A stretch of DNA of 64,000 bases from Holothuria scabra (GCA_037179385.1 CM074188.1:25747318-25811317), one strand, 5' to 3'; counted from the stretch's first letter, positions 38,176 to 54,637 are shown. Notes: generated by a model not told the origin, from the letters alone. A program made the numbers and translations.

Positions 38176-40009
38176 TAGGCTAAGCATGTGACATTAAATT
38201 ACTTGTTTCACCGATCTAAATTGATAATAGTGCTTATTATCCTTCATATGTTGTCCATACCTATGTGTAGTTACATCGATGCTTAGGTATATTTCTCAAA
38301 GAAAAGGATGATTTATCTTCAAACCTGCTAATACAAAATTCACCTTACATTGACCACTCTCTAGTGTACTATATTGAACATAGACAGAGGTATATTTGCA
38401 AGCACGAACGATATGTGAAAATATATGCCCGGATTCATAAAAATATACCCAGTGTCCTCTATATTGTTAGATTTACATATGTTTCTTACACACAAAACGC
38501 AACCCCAGATGCAATTAAATATGTCTCTCCAATACCTCGTCTTGACGCTGAGAGCTTATTTATTCATCGTATAAGAAATATCGATGCATGCAGAAGCAGC
38601 ATGAATTTCAGTTTGGCTTGTTATATGCGTCTTGTATAAAGTTTTATTAACACGTTCGTACGCGTTGGTTCATGCGAAATTCATTGTTGTTAATGAAAGG
38701 TTGAACAAAGAGAATTTGAAGGGGTAGCCAATATATAATACTCTGGTTTATATTATAACTGATTTATTGCTTTTCGCGTTGTAGCTGGTTTGATAACGGT
38801 GAGAAAAACTTCCAACCGAAGCCGTATTCAATCCAAGCTTTTTCGAAAAAGTAATGTTAGGAAGTGCAACCTAAAATAGCATAGGAAATGAATTTACGTC
38901 TACGCTCAAGTAAGTAGTAAATTTATTTTGGGTTGAAAATGAAATATTGTCTTCGGAAAAATGGAGAGTTAGAAAAGTGTTGTTCAAAAACGGAAATTAC
39001 AAGAAATTAGTTTATTATTAATCGAAATTAAAAACAACATCTTAATGTCGGGATGAATCCCAAACTTTTGGCATAAAAAGTACTTTACAAAATTTTCACA
39101 GCCTGAAAGACCGAACCCGAATAAAAAGTGCAAGGTGAGAGTTTTGCGGTCAAGATAAACCACGCAAATGGAAAACATAGCCGTTAGCTGATAGTCTCGC
39201 CTGTGTAACAAACATTAATGTCGTAATTTGGAAAGTTGTGCACGAATCATTGCTTTGGATGTTTCTATTAATTAAACGATTACATTCTTCAGCTAGTAAA
39301 ATGGTATAAGGTTTAGATTATTTAGTCTTTATTTCAGACATCCTGATGACATGTGTTGAAGATACTCGTTCCCGGAGTAATGATACATGTCTAAGGATAA
39401 GCCAAGGTGTTTGGTGCTCTCCGTTACATTTTCCCCTTGTCTCAAGATAGCAAGAAATTGACTGATTGGGACATTCAGCACTTTCGGCTGGGTCACAAGT
39501 TAAAAGTTACCTGTACGTTATATACGCATGCGTGTAAACACATCTCCCTACCAAGCGAACGTTCACCCCTGCTCAGCATGTTCTCCATTAAAAATTCTCT
39601 GAATTCATAACTCCCACAAGGACACTTTGCACATTTCCCAATGTGTCTTCCCTACTGACAATGATGGTATCATGAACACACAAATTGCTATGACATCGAA
39701 TCAATTGTGCTTAGTTAGTAGTTACATCAATGTGGATACTTATTGGGACTTTGCTTTGCGTTATGAATTATACCTTTGTACTTCTTTTCCATCTGACGTA
39801 ATCATCTTTTTTGATGTCCTACAAGAAATTTCAAGAAATTTGTCTTTTATTGATGTAATAGGGCTACACAATTTACATAATCTATCTCTGTTGCAATCAC
39901 CCGCTCGGATTGAGTTAGTTAGTTATATGCCTGCTCTCCTAACTACACTTTCATCTACATAAATGCCAGATGAGCTCTCTTCCTTTTTAATTCAGTGAGA
40001 GAACATTGC
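38176..40009. other. Intronic sequence, nothing recognised
   Basis: ORFs of 91 codons (38364) and 111 codons (39627) on the plus strand have no domains I recognise and no SK similarity. No classifiable repeats. Confidence 0.45.
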
Positions 40010-40261
40010 GTGTTAGGTTAGGTTAGTTGTAGATTTACGGCCCAGTTTCCAGCCAATTGGTTCAAGTCGAGTCGGGCACGGTCTTTTCCAGTTGTGGCGG
40101 CCCACTGGCTTGTTTTCCCTATTTCATTGCTTTTGCTGAGCACCAAGCGCAACGGCAGTACGTTCCTTTTTTAAAGTCTTCGGTATGACCCGGCCAGGAC
40201 TAAAACTCCAAACCTCCCGACTGCAAGTCCTATACTCTAACCATTTGATCATGCAGTCGGT
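40010..40261 (-). mobile_element. tRNA-derived SINE, copy 6, with a different tRNA-like head
   Basis: It carries a TTAGG-rich tail (40012-40027) and the standard body. The head differs from copy 1: on the minus strand it reads TGATCAAATGGTTAGAG and later GGAGTTTTAGTCC at the B-box position. This suggests a second subfamily whose head derives from, or diverged toward, another tRNA. Copy 8 shares the CCAGCCAGGACT-type junction. Confidence 0.78.
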
Positions 40262-40510
40262 GAGAATAGTGTGTGAATAAGGAAGAAGGGTGAGTTATGG
40301 TCATGTGTTCTGTGGATGTGGATCACCTTCTCTCCCAATGTTCTTTCGGTAGTCGTCTGTTCACTACTTGAAGTCCGTCAGTATCTGAAACAAAGTTAGT
40401 TTGAACGATGTTCATGCTTTGTAAAATGCTTTAATATCGCAATGTTACAATATATCTGAATGGAACCGTTCAGTTTCATAATTATTTATGAACAAACATC
40501 ATGTAAATTA

Positions 40511-40539
40511 TTTTTCGGGGTACTTAGTACCCCGAAAAA
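40511..40539. other. 13-bp-stem perfect hairpin followed by poly(A)
   Basis: TTTTTCGGGGTAC, loop TTA, then GTACCCCGAAAAA, a perfect stem, running straight into an A tract to about 40550. It could be the core of a short inverted-repeat element or a replication/cruciform hotspot. It is not a bacterial terminator in this context. Confidence 0.9.
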
Positions 40540-40550
40540 AAAAAAAAAAA

Positions 40551-43369
40551 CATGCATAAAGCATAACTTTCTTGTAAACCTGTCGAGTTGATTTATCAAC
40601 TGTCAATGGTTTGATACAATGCTTTAACATGTTATAACAGTTGACCGAAGGACTCTAGGTGCCATTTTGTTTGGGGTGCATGTAACCATTGCAAATTCAA
40701 CCACCAGGACAGCTTCCCAGCTTCAGTTTGGAGATCATCGGGCTTCGACAATAAAAAGCACCTGCCGAACATTAAAACTCTTTGGATGAGAAGGTCAAAT
40801 GCTTATGCAGCTGGTTTGATAAATGCTTCAGTTCACCATCTTAATTAATAATCGCGGAAAGGGACCCCGTACCCGTAGATAGCTATCTTCTTTAACATCG
40901 GACACTCTTCTCGTGTTTCAAGTCAACTATGGTTGAACTCGGGGGAGGGCAACTGGTTTTATAACTGGTCTGTGACGTCGTTGCCTTCCCATATCTTGTT
41001 CTTATACTCTCCATTTATATGGTTTGCAACACATTTTATTGTGGTTTGTAGACGGTGAAGTCGGTACATTATTTTCTTGATACATATTTCCGCATTAGAG
41101 CTATATACATAATATATCTTGTGAACGTGATGTTATTAATGGGGACCGTCAAATAATGTAATGAAAATCGCAATCAACACATTTGAGGATTGAAAGTCAT
41201 GTCGATGAATATGATCAGAGCTAAAATAAAATTAATGAATCCTGCTTATAATTTTGGAATACGTTTCCACATGGTGAGCAATTAAAAACTATAATACACA
41301 GTTAAATACGCTTTGTTAGCAGATGATGTTTATGTATGTCAACGCTTGTTAAGCCTTTGAAAATGTTTACACAGGGGTTAATCAGTAAGGTGTTTTCAAA
41401 TCGAGAAAAAGATTAACACCGGTAGTGCTTTGAGAGCTATGTGGGATGTGAAGATAAAGAAAGTAACAACAGTCAACTTTTACAGGTGTTTAATGCAACT
41501 GTTAAATGCAAGGGATGGGAATAAGGAGTTGTTCCGTCATTAAAAACATTGAGAAAAAGCATAGATTTGTCGGTCGCGTAATGTTTGTAGTGAATACTGT
41601 ACACTTTTTTCGCAGGTCAATTTAGGCATGTAATAAAAGGAGCTAAACCTCGACTCTATGGAGAATTTGAAAAATATACCTTTAAAGTTGTAGTACTAAA
41701 AGCAGGTTATGCAGATCAGTGGTCATGTAAACGAGTCCGAGCATCGAGTGAAGTCGGCCATGGGTGGGGAGAGTCAGCTTTAAACATGAAAATTTCATAT
41801 GTTTTATTGCCTGCGTGCAATTCTCCACCCTCATTTTTGCTGAAAATGAGGAAATCTTGAGTTATATTAGTTTCCAAACATCTATGAAAGAAACAAGCCA
41901 AGAATTTGACCGATTATAGTTGCTGGACCCAAGTTATGGCTGACGAAATCAGACCATAACTTATATGCTCGGATTCGTCTGTACGGACTAGGACCAAGGT
42001 GTCAGCACATCGATTACCATCGTGATACGCCATTTAGCAAAAACGATTGGAAAAGGACCCACTCGATATATTAGTAGCGAGATATAGAGTGAGATTTAAT
42101 TCTGGAGACTTTTACAGACGTTGATACTCAAACTAAGCGTTATCGTTTCATACTGCAGTCCTCTATTAGGAAGAAATCCAAGCTAACGCTCTTAGGATCG
42201 ATGATTGTTTTAAACTGCACCATGAGAATAGAAAGAAGCAGAAAATTTCGATTTTTCTACAGTTAGATCAAAATTTGCTAATCGTGAAAATCTGTGGAAT
42301 TACATAACCTGATAACAGAATGGTCTTTTCTTCAAATCATCTTAGTTAACAACCCTGTTTTAGCTTGGATGGATGGTGTAAAAATTGGAACTTTTCAGAA
42401 TTATTTGTTACATCATTCTTGCAAAGTCTGTATATATTGTTAAAAGTTTTTAGACTTGTAGTTAGCATGATCCAATTAGCCTAACCATATTGACTAGTAC
42501 AAAGTGATCGTTAGGCCATGTTAGGGGAAATCAAGATGAACGAGTCAAACATTTTTTCTGTTGGTGATAATGTCTCAGCAAGAACTACGGTTCCAAATCT
42601 CTTTGAAGATCTATCTAAAATATCACCTGACTCAAGACTCCATCATTACAAAGTAATATATCAGGACGAAAAGACGTTCGTGTGTAGATACCACAGATAT
42701 ACAACTCTTGAGTAACAATAGATATACAAATTCTGTGTCAGGCAATTCCATTTATTTAACTTTTAATTTACTACTTTGTATAAAGGTCATGGGTTGTAAA
42801 CAGTCAGTTGAGGTTGCTTCTACGAGTAGGCCGTCGTTGCCTGACAATTTACGAGATGGCAAGATTAGCTTGTCCAGTGTTGCAGTGAAACACATACGCT
42901 GTGGTAATGCTCTCCCTGTTAAAATTCGACTGTGATGAAACGTACGCAATGCGCCTCAACATCCCTAAATCCAAAAGAAATGGAAGCAGTATCTTAGCAA
43001 CTTTCAGAGTTTTCGGTTTTGTAAGACTACATGTAATATCTATCAGTCGTGTTATTAGATTTGTATTTAAAAGTCTCAGAATATTGTGAGAGGTCAAAGT
43101 ACAACTGAAGGTACACAAATTGTTTAGGGAGTTGGGTGTTTGAAGCTCAATACGATGCCCCCCTCTCGGCGGAGTATGCTTACATTTGTGTGACTTCAAG
43201 AGTTGTTCAAGTTCAAGGCATTTTAAACAGCAAATTTATAATGTTACCTTAACTTGTTCTTTGAACTGTTGAAAGAATGACGTCAAACAGTGGACACTTT
43301 CTGCACTAATTATGATTGCAATCATAATCGAGCCAATAACGCAAGATGGAACTTGTTTTAGCGATATCA
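40551..43369. other. Intronic sequence, nothing recognised
   Basis: Ordinary AT-rich sequence. Overlapping 62- to 116-codon ORFs near 42518-43199 on both strands look like chance. No repeats shared within the window were noticed. Confidence 0.45.
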
Positions 43370-43561
43370 CAGTGGCGTGGCCATGCTTTCTGTTTAATAT
43401 GATGCACTGAAGCTCAACCTTATTTTTTTAATTCTGTTCCTCTTTCTTTATAGTACCACAATGTAAAAACTTAATTCTGAAATTGTCAACGAAACACCCG
43501 GGGCACGTCTTTGGGTGGGATAGATATGTGTTCCACTTGCCCTCCCGAAGCTACGCCACTG
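43370..43561. mobile_element. hAT-like MITE, 192 bp
   Basis: The ends are CAGTGGCGTGGC at 43370 and the inverse of CAGTGGCGTAGC ending at 43561, giving about 11 of 12 matching terminal bases. Ends of this CAGTGGCGTAGCC type are common in animal hAT-like non-autonomous elements. No matching 8-bp flanking duplication is visible (CGATATCA versus CAATTGTG), so the insertion is old or the true end lies slightly elsewhere. The interior has no ORF. Confidence 0.6.
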
Positions 43562-46202
43562 CAATTGTGTCAAACGTTAAAAACTTAAGGTTTAACAACA
43601 TATGTATATATCCCCGAAGTTGCATGGGCTAGGTATACTATTTTACTTAGAAATAAGATTTTGCAGCAAACATGAAACACTAATTGCTACCTCGCTTGTA
43701 GTGGTCTCTTCCGAATCGATAAAGAACGAAGTATGTAATATTTCCATATCGTTGGTTTTTGTTCTGTGATGACCTCCGACTTCAGTTTGTTGTTGCAAGA
43801 GGTTTAAGAAATGGACGTACATTGCATACTGGGAGGCTCTAGCTGCATAAATAAAACACACGCACCTTGTAATATTGTCAGGGTGAAGCAGTCGATACTT
43901 TTCTACATGAGCTAATATTGCAATATTCGTTCGCATGTACTTAAGCTGAAGAACTCATCTAGGGCTTATCACAAGATATTTTAAGAGTGACGAGGACATG
44001 ATGAATAAGTAATGATGATACCATCCATATGAACTGTGAATAACGAGTTGTTTAGAGACTGTTGTTGAACGAATAAATTTCTCTCTTTTCAGAGAGACGA
44101 ACCAAACCAGAAGGTTTATACTCGAAACCATAGTCGAGAACGATAAGACAGTTGCACGCGGGTATAGATGGTGCTTTCGTTACGTCATAATCGTTTTACA
44201 CATATATGTACGTAAAGACTTCACCTCAAGCATGGCGGTTGCTACCCCTAGCTGTGACTCCACTAAAAGCTATCTATTCAGTTCCGCAGGAACTACAATT
44301 ATGAGTGTGGTATGAGTTCTCTTATCCCAATTTTTAATATAGGGAGGAGTGGTACGTAATGTGACTAAATGTTAAAGAGTAATTCTGCGATAATGACCAT
44401 GTGAAGGAAGGTACGCAGTGGAATCAGTACTGAAGGGGCGGGTCCAACTGGCTTCTTGGGGTATTATTAGGGGCTAGATCTGCTGATTTATTTGCGGAAG
44501 AGGCAACGCTTGATATCTAGGGGAGTCAATATTTTATATCCCCCTAACTTAACCACGAATTTGTATGAAGAGCACCAAACTAGAATTAAAGACAAAGCAC
44601 TTAGATATATATCTTGCTGTTCAAGTTCTGAATGTCCTTGGATTGGAAGAAAAGGAACTTTGTTCTACGCTTCAATTCCGAGACCTAGAATTAAGCTTTT
44701 AATGCATTGAGGAAGGTTAACGCCTAGTCTGGTTTGGGGGAGTTTTCGGAAATCTTTGAGGTTACGGACCTCCGTAAGTATCCGACCCTTAAATTTGCCA
44801 ACTTGAATTTTTCAGTGACAGCCCAAAGTTTTTAAATAACCATCTGTAAGAACCATCGATTCTGCCTTGCGATTAACAAAGTTGTATTTGACATTCTTTC
44901 TACCAACCCGCCTCTATTGTCCGAACTTCTATCTGCCCCTCCATCCTAGTTTGGTCTAGGTGCCTAACTCCACAGAGTCACCCCGTTACAATTTAAACCG
45001 ATTGAAACTGACCCACGTTCACAGGGAGCCCTGATAGCAAAATCCTGTAATAAGAAAGTATAAATATTCATTCATAAATATAATTCATAGGGTTTTCTGA
45101 CACCTTTTTGAATGAGACCTAATGCACATAAAAAGGCACAGATAGTCTTACACAAAACATGTTCATTGAACCCACACGCTATCGTGTTTCTTTTGATATC
45201 CAAGAACTATAAACGAAATAACGGCAAATCCAATTCAAGTATATTTGTAAGGGCACTGAACTTATTCTGTTGTCCTATAGACGTATTCTTTTACTGCTTT
45301 GACACCCTTTCTGTCCCGAAACCAGTACTCACGAAAAACAGTATTGCTTTATTAAGGAGTGTGGTTGGTATTGGTATACAATGTTTGACAAAAACAGTTG
45401 AGTAAAAGTTGCATTAACTCTGACAGCCTGGTGTAGATGTGAAAAGACCGAAATTTGGTGAAAATCACTCCACAACTCATTTAAACTCATTTCGATTAAC
45501 CCATCTATTAACATCTCATGGACAAAATATATTTAATGCCGTTTTTCCTGTTATATAAATAGTTGTTCAATTTAACCAAGCTGTGACTGACCGCTTACCT
45601 TAACTTTTAAACTACCTTAAAAGAACTTCCCATGCATTCAGATGTGTTAAACATAAGCATGGCATAAAGAAAAGGAGCAATGTCAATGTATCTGCTTTCA
45701 AATCATGTTAAATTAATATATCTAGCCAGTGGGCAGTATTATTTACAGGGGTCTACTCTTTCGAAATTTTGGAGTTGCTATTTTATGATAGGAGTCTCCT
45801 TTTGTGACTCAGTGTGTGAATTTTTTTAGTGGGATGGGTCTCTATTTTAACTCGATCCCGATGAACATATTCAGCATTTTTCATCTGCCACACTTTTGCA
45901 CTGAGAATCTCTCTCTCTCTTCTAACTTCTCTGATCTGAGTTGAACGTTTGACAAGAAAGAAACAAATTCCCAACTGGTATAAGTCGTTATTAAAAGGGG
46001 TTTTATTCCTGATTTGGTACTATGCAAGGACGTCACAGGGCAAAAAAGTGGTTGCTAGCGCGTGTAATTGCAACTTAAATCAACAAATACCGAGAGCTCA
46101 GATTTGTGTACCTGTTGGACATTTGGCTTTATTATTTTCTGCTTGCGTGCGTAGTCAACATGAAGCACACCGTGTGCTCTATTGGTTTGCCTCCAAACGT
46201 CG
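43562..46202. other. Intronic sequence, nothing recognised
   Basis: A 97-codon ORF on the minus strand (43643-43936) and one on the plus strand (45112-45405) lack recognisable domains. A short CT-rich tract lies near 45908-45921. Confidence 0.45.
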
Positions 46203-47154
46203 TGACGTCATTTAAGAGGGCAAATAATGAGCATAAGGTAGACTTTAACAGGTAACAAAAAGACTGAAGTGCGTATCCTTATTGCACACAAACCAATTGT
46301 CTGCGTTGGCATTGATGTGCAGTTAAGCTGCCCTTTCTCCTTAAAGAGGGCGTGGTTTTTTTGTGTGACGTCAAATGCATAAGGTATTTACCCATCACAT
46401 GATTGCTTTGTTATACTGCGGATAGGATTCAGTCTAGCTCTAGTTATGTTTATAAATGTGGTACAGTATGCTTTAGCCCTTTAACCTCACAATAAAAACT
46501 TATAAAAACTTCTACTGAGAAAGGTTTATGGTGAATTAGTTATTCTCCGAGGTTCCACTGAAACTTCAAACAAGGTTGGTCCGTATTGCGCTGGAAAAGC
46601 TGGTTAGAAATTACAAGATTTGATGGACGCCTCTCTTGATTTGCATAACGGATCAGCTTATACATCTCGGTCTTCTGGCCATATGGTTTCAACAGTTATA
46701 CCATTGTTATTGTGTTATGAGGATGAGTATTTAACTACGATATTTGTTTGACGTGACAGCACCTGCATACGTATGGTCCGTCCACGTGATATTTCTTTAA
46801 GCTACTTTAATTATGCGCACGTTAGATGCCTTACTGTACGTTACCTAACGAAGTTCGAAGCAGAAAAATCATATCATTTCAACTTCTAGGCCATGTTGGA
46901 AGCTCGAAACGGGGAAAAAAGAATAATACTACGTTCAACTCCTGTACAATCACAATTAATTTGTAACAATCACGGTTGCATTATAACCTGAAAATAATCA
47001 TTTCGTTGTTTCACATATTGAAGTTTTACCCCCAGTTTTTCCCTAGCCCCAAAAAGCATTTTTTGAAAGACTAACCCGAATCAACCTTTCAGTTTGATAA
47101 AATTTATAACATGAAATAATTTGATAAAAGTCCTAGGGGACGTTAATGACGTCA
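46203..47154. promoter_or_regulatory. Cluster of three CRE palindromes near a CCAAT-type box
   Basis: TGACGTCA at 46203-46210, 46366-46373 and 47147-47154. CTATTGGTTTGCC (inverted CCAAT) lies 20-30 bp before the first, and GGACGTCAC occurs at 46029. It looks promoter-like but sits deep in the presumed intron, so an internal promoter or enhancer is only a possibility. Confidence 0.3.
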
Positions 47155-48507
47155 TAAATTCAATTAAGTGGTACCTTAAAAATACAAGTTACTCTGATTC
47201 ATTTTTAAAAATTTCTAAATTGGGGAACGTTGTGTCATTGAGACAGGTAAAATCTGAATATGTGGGGTTGTCTGGGTAACTGCTGGTTTTAACAGAATGG
47301 TGCTTTAGTTTATTGTACGTGTCGTTTCAGTCATACCTTAACAATTTTGCAATTTGAAGGCAATGTGACACTTTAGCAAAATGCCCTAACTTTACTAGAC
47401 ACGAAGGAGGAAGCTTTTCGAAGGAAATCCTTGAGAATTATTTCAGTATCTCATACAGTTCTCAAGATATTCCTCTTGATAGTTTGAATGTTTCCAAAAC
47501 AACTTGTTGCTTATGCTAAAATAATGATGTGGAGTGTTGAACAGTGTTGATATTTTTTTCGCTAACTCAGCATAAATTATCTGATGATAACTTATCAGAA
47601 AGTTAATGATTTGGTAATTGGTATTGTTGTTTTTCAAGGACACGATTCAAACTTCCACACACAATAAAATCCTCAGGACATACTAGTGTTACAATTGTCC
47701 TTGAAATGAAGATTGTAAAAAAAAGGATAACATTAGTCATAAGCGGCAAGCCCCTCCCAACACATCACAATATTTGCATAGAGTGCCCATGTTTATGCAG
47801 GATAGAGTGCAAATCCTACATATATTATCCTGTAAAAAGGTCAAATATTGCCGGATTTCGATGGGAATTGCTCCAATTTCCTTGTTTTTTTAATAATTTC
47901 TTGCTTTCTTGAAATACCCAACTCTGTCATTTTCAAGTCACATAACCGCTATAAGTTTAATAAAAAAGGTAAGTATTATCGGACATTACATTAAACCTGA
48001 TATTTACCTCAAATGATGGAGATCATTTTGGACTAAAGGAAATCCTATGCTGATAATTATATCAGAAGGGAACTCATTCGGCCGAGGATAGCTTGAGCCA
48101 GGTGGGAAAGGGGTGATAGCGACTCGAAAGGGGTTATTATTACAAACCTGCCTGCCATCAGTTGAACTATTGCGACCTTCAACAAGTGATTTGACGTCGA
48201 TTGAATTCGGTTGTAATGTTTTTAAAGCTTGGGTGTAACAAACATAAACATATATCAACTAGTGTATCGCAACAAAAACGAATCAAAACGACATAACAGC
48301 TTTGTGGGCTACCGACCAGCAGATTGATTACATAACACGTCATAGGTAAAACGTATCTCTATTCCAACAGGGTCAAGACTTTTGAATAAAAACTATAGGT
48401 TTGGATATATTACACTATTACACTACAAGGAATTTGGATAGGATTCACTTCCAAGTTTTGTGATTTTTTTTAATGAAGTTTACATTTTTGGTTGGAAAGA
48501 ACTCCAA
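47155..48507. other. Intronic sequence, nothing recognised
   Basis: AT-rich; ORFs of 66-84 codons without motifs. No shared repeat detected by eye. Confidence 0.45.
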
Positions 48508-48620
48508 ATCTGCCAACCTGTGTAAATATATGATTCGTATCGCAGGACCATGAAAATTACGTTTATAGTGATTATTTCGTAACGACTAATAGAAGGACAG
48601 TTTTTGTCGGACTACATGTG
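48508..48620 (+). repeat. Dispersed repeat family E, copy 3
   Basis: GCCAACCTGTGTAAATATATG, ATTCGTATCGCAGGACC and TTATTTCGTAACGAC align with the other two copies. No ORF is shared. Confidence 0.55.
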
Positions 48621-51390
48621 GGGGATAAAGACTATCTATTGGTCAGAATTCTCATGTTATTCAAATGTGAAACTGGTTGGTAAAGTTTGGTTCTTTCCGA
48701 CCAGAGATGCAGACCATTTTAAGAAAAACTCGAGAAAACAAGATCTTTATCAGTTCCTTATTCGTTGTAGTGTGACCCCGGAAAAAGTTACAAATTTCTA
48801 GCAATCTGTGAAATAAGAATCGGTCGAAACAACTTCAATGGGTATACTGATGAACGGTGGAAGAAGTACTTTCATCCGACCTAAAGTTCGATTTAAATAA
48901 GTTGCTCCTTATATGATTTATTTCAACATTCTCCAGTTTTTGTAAATTCGATAGTTTTTTTTTTTTTTTGTGGTTTGCTTCTTTTTAAGTTTTGCAAAAG
49001 GTTCTATTATTTGGCTGTGTCTGTTACCAGGTGTTGCATTCGTTATTTACACAGTTGCCCACGACTGTGACTACTTAGAGATTCATATTGACACACAATA
49101 TTTCGGAGGTGAATAGCTGCCCCTTTCTAAGAAAAACACTTGAATATCAAAGCGAGGACCCGACTCTTGAAATTTATTTTCTTCTTGTCAATAACATACG
49201 ACTAATCTATCAAAAAATTACCTGAATTCCACATAAATAGATAGGCAAGTTCATTTGTTTTCTTCTAATTCCAAAGATTCATTCTTGTGATACCTGTAGT
49301 GGTCCTCGAGTTCTTAGGAGTACCTTAGATTGGAGGACGAATGTTGGAAAATTGTACCATATTTATTGCTTCGAATCTTAGATTTTTACTTCAGTGTTGG
49401 GAGGATCCTTATTTATTGCAAGGGGTAATATGGCTTATACTCCATGTGAAATCGTTTTACATGGAAAACAAACTTCTGAATGTCATAGGACACCCCAAAC
49501 ATTTGTTAGGTTTTCTTTATTTGAAGGGATAACTGTGAAGTGAAAGCAAATATCAATATTGTATTAATACGAATGACGGGACCTCTAGTGATTTATTTGA
49601 AGCTACAAGACTGAAGACTGAACAACTGGAAAAGCAATATATATGATGTTGTAGATGACAGCATGGGGAAATAACGATTTATTCATTGGTTGAATATATA
49701 TATATTTCTATATATATATATGTGCGTGTGTGTGTGTGTGAGTGTCTGTGTGTCTGTATATTCGAACGCTGGCTATAACTTACGCCTACCCACTTCACTG
49801 GACCTATTGTTGGATGCCCTGTCTTAGTGGCATACTTAAATGCGTCATATAAGACAGATGCTTTTATGAGTAGCTAAATAGCTCCATGAAGAACTCGTGT
49901 GATATCGTCTTTTACCTAATAAACATGCTAATGAATTTACTCCCCACCAAATTGCTCAATTATCTTTTAGAGGAAGGTCAATTGACTGTACGGCGTGTAA
50001 TATACTTAATATTTCTTCTGCTTTTATTATGCAAAAGTGCACACTGGGGAACTATAGTACCCGCCATTATGGCGTTCAGTATAAGTCTGCATCATTTTTC
50101 CTGGTCAAATTCATTATGTCTTTGAATGGCCATGCCTTTGACCACATTGTGTTCTTCGTGAACAAAGGACAGGATATGAGGAAGGTTATGTGATTTTACT
50201 GTACAGTTCAAGCTATAGAACCGTGTCTTCATTTGTAACGAAGACGAAATTTATCGTAGTTTTTTTTTTCAAACACTATTCAGCACGCTTTTAATGTTAG
50301 GAGTACTTTTAATGTTTGTATCTTCCATGTCACATTTAAGGTCATGTTTGGATACTGTAGTTTTAAATATAAGTGTTATTATCGTCATTTTACAGTCTCC
50401 GCTTTAAACAAGTATAATGAACTCTTTATTAGAAACGCTTAATTAAAGTTAATTCTCATATTTTTAGATATATTAAGTAACATTCTACAACTGCACTCAC
50501 TACCTTATCCAAAAGTCCACCAGTCCTTTCGTTAGAACATTGGTATAGCAAGGATTTTTGGATTTCAGTTGTAAACTGCATGTCTCGATCTTCGGACTAG
50601 CTAGAGGTCTAAAAAGATGGGTGTTCTGACACCTAGTACCCTTTGAGACATTGAATACGTACCCCCAGAAGTAATCTGTTGCGCCATTAACATCATTTGT
50701 ACAGGTTCTTTTAAATACAAATAAAATTTTTAGAATGCAGTAGGGGAAGGCATGGACCTCTGTCTGTCTCCCATTTGGCTTGACAACAGTAAGTTTGAAC
50801 TTGCCAACTTGGTTATTTTCAAAGAAAGTTAATCTCTTACTTTACAGATATGAATATTTCAGCTCACATATTCAAACAGTTTTACCCTGCTTTTGACAGA
50901 CTAGAATGATCTTGCATACGAAACAGTAAAGGCAGGGACAATATGGATAGTCGCATCCTTCTAAAAATTAGAATCATTGCTATAAAAACAGGATTCCTGA
51001 AAAAACATTCAATGTAGCAACTATTTAGTGCACCAATATTTTGCACAAGCTCACCCTCCTTAAGTCAAAATTTTCCAAAGGAGGACCCTTAGACCCCTCC
51101 CTTGGGCGGAAAAAACATGATTCCATCGGTCCCGTCCCAAAGATGAAATCCTGGTTACGTCCTTGGACACACGCATATCGTTTACACGTGATTACGAAGT
51201 GTGACTAGCGGCATATGTTGGTGAAGGTTGTTTAGGAAAGTGTAGATCCAACGAATGAGGTTGATGAAATAGTTATTTGTCTGCAACAAAAATACCATAG
51301 AAATATTTATAAAATGATAAGTTCGTCAATAACATATACAGTGTATCCCGAGAAATATGTTTTTTTTAATGGTTTTGAGGCTGTTTACAA
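48621..51390. other. Intronic sequence with one compound microsatellite
   Basis: Apart from the TA/TG tract at 49696 there is a T11-T13 run near 48957 and, at 51135-51165, AAATCCTGGTTACGTCC, which resembles a DNA-transposon terminus read from inside. No coding signal. Confidence 0.45.
49696..49760. repeat. Compound TA / TG microsatellite
   Basis: An interrupted TA run is followed by a GTGTGTGTGTGTG run and degenerate GTCTGT units. Alternating purine-pyrimidine sequence, potential Z-DNA. Confidence 0.9.
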
Positions 51391-51735
51391 GAAAGATTAT
51401 AGTTGATCAGGTGTATCACACACAGGAATGTCTTCCTTGCAACATAGACCTGAGAGACTGGACCGGTGCCACCTGTATCACTTTGGCCACATTCGGAGAT
51501 TTGTTCCAAATGTTTTTTTGGGGGGAGGGGCATTATCTCATAAAATTCTATATAGTTTTCCCTTGTTTTCTTCTACTGTTTGAAAGGTTATAGTTGATCA
51601 GGTGTATCACTCACAGGGATGTCTTCCTTGCAACATACACCTGAGAGACTGGACCGGTGCCACCTGTATCATGCACTTTGGCCACATTCGGAGATTTGTT
51701 CCAAATGTTTTTTGGGGGAGAGGCATTATCTCATT
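51391..51735 (+). repeat. 191-bp tandem duplication (two units)
   Basis: Unit 1 (51391-51581) and unit 2 (51582-51735, shorter at its end) both contain ATAGTTGATCAGGTGTATCA, TGTCTTCCTTGCAACATA, GAGACTGGACCGGTGCCACC and GGAGATTTGTTCCAAATGTT at a constant offset of about 191 bp. Unit 2 has a small insertion (ATGC after TATC). Similarity is above 90% by eye, so the duplication is fairly recent. Confidence 0.95.

Positions 51736-54637
<2,902 letters not shown>

Noticed and set aside
39627..39962. 111-codon ORF as a downstream KCNN exon
   Set aside because: The peptide has no similarity to S2-S6, the pore or the calmodulin-binding domain, and is not bounded by phase-0 splice sites.
40511..40550. 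Rho-independent terminator
   Set aside because: The shape is similar, but the genome is clearly eukaryotic, with spliced genes and SINEs, and no adjacent transcription unit ends here.
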